DNA of 42,980 bases, from positions 1 to 42,980 of the forward strand of contig RQOP01000091.1 of the NCBI GenBank assembly GCA_008373095.1, given 5' to 3'. This document shows, piece after piece, positions 37,655 through 42,980 of the stretch (position 1 is the stretch's first letter; every line of letters begins with the position of its first letter). The DNA is from SAR202 cluster bacterium. Lineage in GTDB: Bacteria > Chloroflexota > Dehalococcoidia > Lucifugimonadales > UBA826. The position numbers were made by a program, and so were the translations under genes. The notes beneath the pieces are model-generated. The model made no database searches. It was not told the origin of the DNA and saw only the letters and a list, made by a program, of their open reading frames with translations.

Positions 37655-38602
37655 TCAACTCTCGTAATTTTCCTTTATGAAATTAGCCAATTTATAGGAG
37701 TCGTGTCTGACTTTATGCGTCTCGTCTAGTAAGTCTGTGCTCACTACCACATGTTTCTTTATGTTGGTATTTAGTTGCACGGCCTCACCTAGGAATTGGT
37801 CTCCGATATCGCCTATGTTGTCGTTTGCTATTATTACGTCAATAATGTCAGATCCTAGGTAGTGTTCGAGTACTTCAATGTGTTTGCCCACCGTGAAATC
37901 TCGGGTTTCGCCAAGTTCAGTGGCTACATTGCAAATATAATATTTGACGGCTTTTGACTGAGTAATAGCATCAACAATACCAGCTACCATTAAGTTTGGA
38001 AGTATGCTTGTATAAAGGCTGCCGGGTCCAATCACTATTAAATTGGCATTGTTTATCGCCTTAATAGCAGTAGGGGAGGCTTCTGCGTTTGGAGGCTCTA
38101 TGATTAATTCTTCTATTTCGGATAGACTATCTTTGACTTTTGATTCTCCGTTTATTAATTGACCATTCTTTAGACGCACAGATAAGTTTATATTGTCAGT
38201 TGTTGCTGGAACCACCTGGCCCTTTACGGACAAAATTCTACTTGACTCAGCCAATGCATCTTCAAAACTATCTGTTACATCGGTCATGGCGGCTATGAAA
38301 AGATTTCCAAAACTATGCCCTTGCAATTCGGACCCTTCAGGGAATCTGTATTGAAATAATTCTTTTAGTATTGAGTTTTCATCAGATAGTGCGACTATAC
38401 AGTTTCTGAAATCTCCTGGAGGTATAATTCCCATTTCTCTTCGAAGCCTCCCTGAACTTCCTCCATCATCAGCGACTCCAATTATTGCTGTTATATGGTG
38501 AGTATGTTCTTTGAGGCCTCTCAGTAGCACTGACAGTCCTGTGCCGCCACCTATTGCGACTACATTCAAGTTATTGAACTTTAAATTTCTATTTGTTGCC
38601 AT
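37655..38602 (-). CDS. yvcK: YvcK/CofD-family protein (gluconeogenesis factor)
   Basis: VVAIGGGTGLSVLLRGLKEHTHHITAIIGVADDGGSSGRLRREMGIIPPGDFRNCIVALSD. Confidence 0.95.
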   Translation of the reverse strand: MATNRNLKFNNLNVVAIGGGTGLSVLLRGLKEHTHHITAIIGVADDGGSSGRLRREMGIIPPGDFRNCIVALSDENSILKELFQYRFPEGSELQGHSFGNLFIAAMTDVTDSFEDALAESSRILSVKGQVVPATTDNINLSVRLKNGQLINGESKVKDSLSEIEELIIEPPNAEASPTAIKAINNANLIVIGPGSLYTSILPNLMVAGIVDAITQSKAVKYYICNVATELGETRDFTVGKHIEVLEHYLGSDIIDVIIANDNIGDIGDQFLGEAVQLNTNIKKHVVVSTDLLDETHKVRHDSYKLANFIKENYES

Positions 38603-38628
38603 TTGAGAACTGAGAATACTCTTTTTAG

Positions 38629-40113
38629 TTACGGTTCTCTCTTTCTGCCAAGTTCAGCTGTCACCATTTCTGAGGCTACTTGCGGGTTAGCCTGACCTTT
38701 GGTTTTTTTCATAACTTGGCCGACTAAGAATCTTACAGCAGAATCCTTACCATCCAGATAATCCTCTACTGCTGAGGGGTTTTCCAGGAGGATTTCCGAA
38801 ACTACATTTTGTATGGATTCCGTGTCGTTTATTTGGGATAAACCTTTATCTTCAGAAATTTTGTTTGGATCTCCGCCATTTATAAACATTTCGTCAAACA
38901 CAGCTTTAGCCATTGAATTACTTATTTTTCCAGCGTCTACAAGTAGGACTAATTTGGCTAGTTCTGCCGGTTCAATTTTTATTTCATTCCAGGTTGATTT
39001 ATGCTCGTTTTTCATTCGGTTCAGATCGACATTTATCCAGTTAGCCACCGTTTTGGCGGCCTCCTTTGAATTCATGGATTGAGATAGGAATGGTAAAGAG
39101 GTTTCAAATAGTACTGTTGCTTCTTTATCGGCGATCATGACTGAGGCGTCGTATTCGGATAGACCTAGAACTTCAATATATCGTTCTTTCTTTGCTGAAG
39201 GTAGTTCAGGGATCTGAGTTTGGATTTTTTTTACCCAATCACGGGAAATCAAAATTGGCGGTAGGTCAGGTTCAGGAAAATATCTATAATCCGCAGCGTA
39301 TTCTTTGGTGCGCTGGCTTAAGGTTGTTCCACGTTCGTCTGACCACCCTCGAGTTTCTTGTTCGATAGTTTGTCCTGATTCTAATAATTTTCGTTGTCTG
39401 GTCTCTTCATGTTTTAGTGCACGGAATACAGATCTAAAGCTGTTAACGTTTTTTATCTCCACCTTGGCACCAAGTTCCTCTGACCCAACAGGCCGTATGC
39501 TTATGTTGGCATCGCACCTAAAACTTCCTTCTTCCATATTTGCAGTGCTAGTTTCAACAAATCTAATGATCGAATGAAGATTAGTCAGATATTCGTTCGC
39601 TTCTTCAGGACTTCTCATATCAGGTTCGCTAACAATTTCCATTAGTGGTACTCCAGCCCTATTTATATCTAAAAGGCTGTATGAGTCTCCATATGGTTCT
39701 TTGCGGTGGATTAATTTGGCTACATCTTCTTCCAGATGAACTCTGGTTATACCAATTTGTCTTTCTTCCGCGTCTCCCACTTGTATAGCAAGATTCCCAC
39801 TCAAAGCTATAGGAATATCGAACTGCGAGATTTGATAACCTTTCATTAGATCCGGGTAGGGGTAGTTTTTTCTGTCGAATTTAGTTTCCGGCGATATGGA
39901 ACAATTTAGCGCCAAGCCGGTCTTTATGACTAAATCAACTGCTTTTTTGTTTACAACCGGTAAGACTCCAGGCATACCCATGCAGACAGGGCAGACCCGG
40001 GTATTTGGCTCTGAGTCTTGGTAGTCTGAACCACAGGGGCAGAACATTTTGCTTGTTGTTAGCAATTGAGAATGGACTTCCAACCCAATAACTGTTTCAT
40101 ATTTGTCTGGCAT
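38629..40113 (-). CDS. gatB: Asp-tRNA(Asn)/Glu-tRNA(Gln) amidotransferase subunit B
   Basis: VIGLEVHSQLLTTSKMFC, RVCPVCMGMPGVLPVVN, DRKNYPYPDLMKGYQISQFD, YRYFPEPDLPPI. Confidence 0.98.
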   Translation of the reverse strand: MPDKYETVIGLEVHSQLLTTSKMFCPCGSDYQDSEPNTRVCPVCMGMPGVLPVVNKKAVDLVIKTGLALNCSISPETKFDRKNYPYPDLMKGYQISQFDIPIALSGNLAIQVGDAEERQIGITRVHLEEDVAKLIHRKEPYGDSYSLLDINRAGVPLMEIVSEPDMRSPEEANEYLTNLHSIIRFVETSTANMEEGSFRCDANISIRPVGSEELGAKVEIKNVNSFRSVFRALKHEETRQRKLLESGQTIEQETRGWSDERGTTLSQRTKEYAADYRYFPEPDLPPILISRDWVKKIQTQIPELPSAKKERYIEVLGLSEYDASVMIADKEATVLFETSLPFLSQSMNSKEAAKTVANWINVDLNRMKNEHKSTWNEIKIEPAELAKLVLLVDAGKISNSMAKAVFDEMFINGGDPNKISEDKGLSQINDTESIQNVVSEILLENPSAVEDYLDGKDSAVRFLVGQVMKKTKGQANPQVASEMVTAELGRKREP

Positions 40114-40204
40114 GGTTTTCTATAGAATTACCTTTGGTAGAATGTGAGGTCATTCTATAACGGAACGATTATCGATATAAAGGCTTTTGTTTGAGTAGAA
40201 TATG

Positions 40205-41260
40205 TTATGCGTCTTCAGGAGAAAACACATTGAATTTTGTGTACTGAACTGGTGAAAGTTTTACCTTTAACCCAGGGAACAAGGTCGTGTGAATTTTGTG
40301 TTTGCATTGTATTAATTCTTTCTCGGCAGTTTCTACCCAGAATATTGTTTCGTCTCCCCTAAAATCTTTCCTGATAACAGTATTCTCACCTGATGGCATT
40401 GGTTCCATTGAGAGATCAGTGTGCCTTATTGCTACTTGAACTTTCTCACTTTCAGAAAATTCCGCTGGTATCCTCAAAGGCAGAAGTCCTATGCTAGTTT
40501 TAACGTATTCTCCTGAAATTACACCGTCTACAAAATTACAGCTACCACTCATCAAAGCCGTTTCTTTACTGTTCGGCCAAAAATATATTTGGTCCGGTGG
40601 CCCGATTTGTTTTATAGACCCACTTGCCATTACGGCGACCCTATCTGCTATTGAAAAAGCTTCTTCTCTATCATGGGTTACAAATATGGTCGCAGTATTA
40701 CTTTCTCTTAGTATCTCTTCCATTTCCATTCTGACTGTGAGCCGCAAAGAAGCGTCTAGGTTGGAAAATGGTTCATCCATCAATAGCACAGCCGGCCTTG
40801 TTGCTAAAGTTCTGGCGATCGCAACTCTCTGCTGTTGCCCGCCTGATAGTTCATGTGGGTATCTTTCCAATAATCCTTCTAGCCGGGTGAGTTTTTGAAC
40901 TCTTTCTAGATTTTCAGACTGTGTTTTTTCGTCAAGGTGCGATATACCAAAGAGAATGTTCTTTTCAACCGAAAGATGGGGGAATAAAGCGTAATCCTGA
41001 AAAATCATCCCTATATTTCGTTTAGCGGGTTCTATATTGGTGTCCGGGCCGAAAATTTCTTCATTATTCAGAAAAATTGTTCCTTGATATGGGCTTTCCA
41101 GTCCAGCGATTATCCTCAGTAGAGTAGTTTTACCACACCCACTCGGACCTAAGATTGAGAGAATTTCTCCTTCATATAAATGCATGTGCAAATTTTTTAT
41201 TACTTGATTTTGTCCGAAATTGATATTCAGATCATCACAGTGTAAAAGTGAATTAAGCAA
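40205..41260 (-). CDS. ABC transporter ATP-binding protein (iron(III)-type, FbpC-like)
   Basis: ILGPSGCGKTTLLRIIAGLE, ELSGGQQQRVAIARTLATRPAVLLMDEPFSNLDA and C-terminal TOBE-like region. Confidence 0.95.
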   Translation of the reverse strand: MLNSLLHCDDLNINFGQNQVIKNLHMHLYEGEILSILGPSGCGKTTLLRIIAGLESPYQGTIFLNNEEIFGPDTNIEPAKRNIGMIFQDYALFPHLSVEKNILFGISHLDEKTQSENLERVQKLTRLEGLLERYPHELSGGQQQRVAIARTLATRPAVLLMDEPFSNLDASLRLTVRMEMEEILRESNTATIFVTHDREEAFSIADRVAVMASGSIKQIGPPDQIYFWPNSKETALMSGSCNFVDGVISGEYVKTSIGLLPLRIPAEFSESEKVQVAIRHTDLSMEPMPSGENTVIRKDFRGDETIFWVETAEKELIQCKHKIHTTLFPGLKVKLSPVQYTKFNVFSPEDA

Positions 41261-41264
41261 CTAT

Positions 41265-42884
41265 TTATTCACTCCCTAGATTGTTAAAAATATTGTTCTT
41301 TAGAACTATCATCGTAAGAGGTATAGATGATAGGAAAATCAACAAGAGTGAAGGAATAGCAGCTCTGGCAAAAAAAGCTTCAGAACTGAATGACCAAATA
41401 GCAGTTGTAAGGGTATGGAAATCTAGAGGGGCTAATAACAGCACAGCAGGTAGTTCCTTCATGGTTATTAAAAAAACAGTAGCCCCTGCCATAATTATTC
41501 CCGATTTCATAAGTGGTAAGTTGGTTAATATTATAGAGTTGATTTTATTTTTACCTAATGTCATGGATGATTCTTCGTACCTTGGACTTATTTGAGTCAT
41601 TGAGGATCTTATAGCTCCTAACCCGGTTGGCATATATAAAACAGCGCAAGCAACGACTAACAATAATGTCGATTGATAGAGGGGGGCTCCTATTTTTGCA
41701 CCAAAGAAAACCAGTGACAATGAAACTGCTACGCTGGGTAGCGCGTAACCAGTAAAGCACATTTTCTCTATAAAATTAGTTAAAACGCTGGGGCGTCTGA
41801 CTGACATATATCCAACTGGAAGGGATAAGACGACAACAACGGCGGCCGTCAATACAGAAAGAGTAATTGAATTGAATGCCAATATGTGGTTGGATTCAGC
41901 AGTTAAGATAGAAGCATCTTCACCAAAATATAGCCCTCTCACTATCCAGTAAGAAAGAACAGCCAATGGGATTACGACAGATACAAGGGAAACGAAAGCA
42001 CAAATCCCTGCAGCAGGCCACCGCCACCTCCCTATGTCGATGATGGGTAGTTTTCTAGAAGCGCTGCTAGAATTTTTGTAGTATTTTTTATTACCTCTAA
42101 TTAAGATTTCAAAAGTCATGAATAGCGTTGCCACTAAGAATAATGCCAGCGCAAGTAGAGCTGCGGTATTTCTGTCGAATCCGGCTTCATATTGGTTGAA
42201 TATGGACCATGTGAAAGTTTTGTAACGTAGAAGAGAGACTGCTCCAAAATCACTCAAAGTGTAAAGGCTTACAAGCAGAGATCCTGAAAAGATAGCAGCT
42301 TTGATTGAAGGGATTGTTACTTTCATGAAGGTTTGGAATTGATTTAATCCCATTAATTTTGCGGTTTCCTCACCGGATACATCCATGTTTGAGATGTTAG
42401 ACCTGATTGTTAGGATTATGTAGGGATAATTAAGGAAAGATAAAGTTATTAGACTTCCGTAATATCCGTACATAGTCGGGATCCGTTCTATTCCCAAGGT
42501 AGGATTTAGTATTTCATATAAAAGACCGCCGTTTCCGACAAACGACATGAGTATATAAGCTCCTACATAACTTGGTATTACCAACGGTAAAAAAGTTAGT
42601 ATCGACCATAGTTTTTTATAAGGTAGATTTGTCCGTGTGGTGAGCCAAGCAATCGGCACCGCTATGACGACTGATAGCAATGTTACTGTTATGGCCAAAA
42701 AAATTGATCTCGAAAAAACCATCATGGTTTTTGGTCTTACCAGCCATGTCCATATTTCGGAATCTGCGCCTGACACACGGCCAATCAAGTAGACTAATGG
42801 AGTCACACATAAAGCGGCGGCTATTAACGATGGGATCATGATCCACAACGAAGTTCTGCTAGCCAGTGGATTTGTTAAAGTCAA
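41265..42884 (-). CDS. ABC transporter permease (iron(III)-type, FbpB-like, two fused permease modules)
   Basis: About 12 hydrophobic segments and two BPD-type EAA motifs (GEETAKLMGLNQFQTFMKVTIPSIKAAIFSG; RYEESSMTLGKNKINSIILTNLPLMKSGI). Predicted TTG start; an in-frame TAA lies two codons upstream. Confidence 0.93.
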   Translation of the reverse strand: MTLTNPLASRTSLWIMIPSLIAAALCVTPLVYLIGRVSGADSEIWTWLVRPKTMMVFSRSIFLAITVTLLSVVIAVPIAWLTTRTNLPYKKLWSILTFLPLVIPSYVGAYILMSFVGNGGLLYEILNPTLGIERIPTMYGYYGSLITLSFLNYPYIILTIRSNISNMDVSGEETAKLMGLNQFQTFMKVTIPSIKAAIFSGSLLVSLYTLSDFGAVSLLRYKTFTWSIFNQYEAGFDRNTAALLALALFLVATLFMTFEILIRGNKKYYKNSSSASRKLPIIDIGRWRWPAAGICAFVSLVSVVIPLAVLSYWIVRGLYFGEDASILTAESNHILAFNSITLSVLTAAVVVVLSLPVGYMSVRRPSVLTNFIEKMCFTGYALPSVAVSLSLVFFGAKIGAPLYQSTLLLVVACAVLYMPTGLGAIRSSMTQISPRYEESSMTLGKNKINSIILTNLPLMKSGIIMAGATVFLITMKELPAVLLLAPLDFHTLTTAIWSFSSEAFFARAAIPSLLLIFLSSIPLTMIVLKNNIFNNLGSE

Positions 42885-42980
42885 AACTTAGAGAGTTTCC
42901 TGTGATAGCTATATTTTATAGAGAAAATTCGAGATTTATTGGGTTATAAAACGCAGTTGGTAAGTATATCCTAATTCACT

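Overview
The window is 42,980 bp of gene-dense bacterial chromosome. I see no rRNA, tRNA, CRISPR array, transposon or prophage. Gene content (short-chain dehydrogenases with MaoC hydratases, a mandelate racemase-type enolase-superfamily enzyme, a corrinoid methyltransferase cassette, htpX-pspAB, a standalone HNH gene) suggests a Chloroflexota/SAR202-like marine lineage; this affiliation is inference only. Housekeeping genes include holB, cvpA, argS, selD, ispD-ispF-cysS, secG, yvcK and gatB. The strongest hidden signal is that the selD ORF in the supplied track is truncated. Upstream, the frame continues through an in-frame UGA to an ATG at 33120 and reads MQHHHEKVRLTELASCAG-U-ASKLSPDDLMQ, so UGA falls at the catalytic Cys/Sec position of selenophosphate synthetase. 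A good SECIS-like hairpin follows it, so the organism probably decodes UGA as selenocysteine. The second main signal is a minus-strand cassette at about 19.96-26.86 kb. It encodes a PF13769-like small protein, a homocysteine S-methyltransferase, an unknown protein, a UroD-family methyltransferase, a corrinoid protein, an 81-aa four-Cys protein, a RACo-like ASKHA/ferredoxin activator and a 2-hydroxyacid dehydrogenase. It looks like a corrinoid-dependent demethylation system whose substrate is unknown. A third signal is a tandem SDR pair in which the second copy has lost the catalytic Ser and Lys, suggesting an active/inactive heteromeric enzyme.
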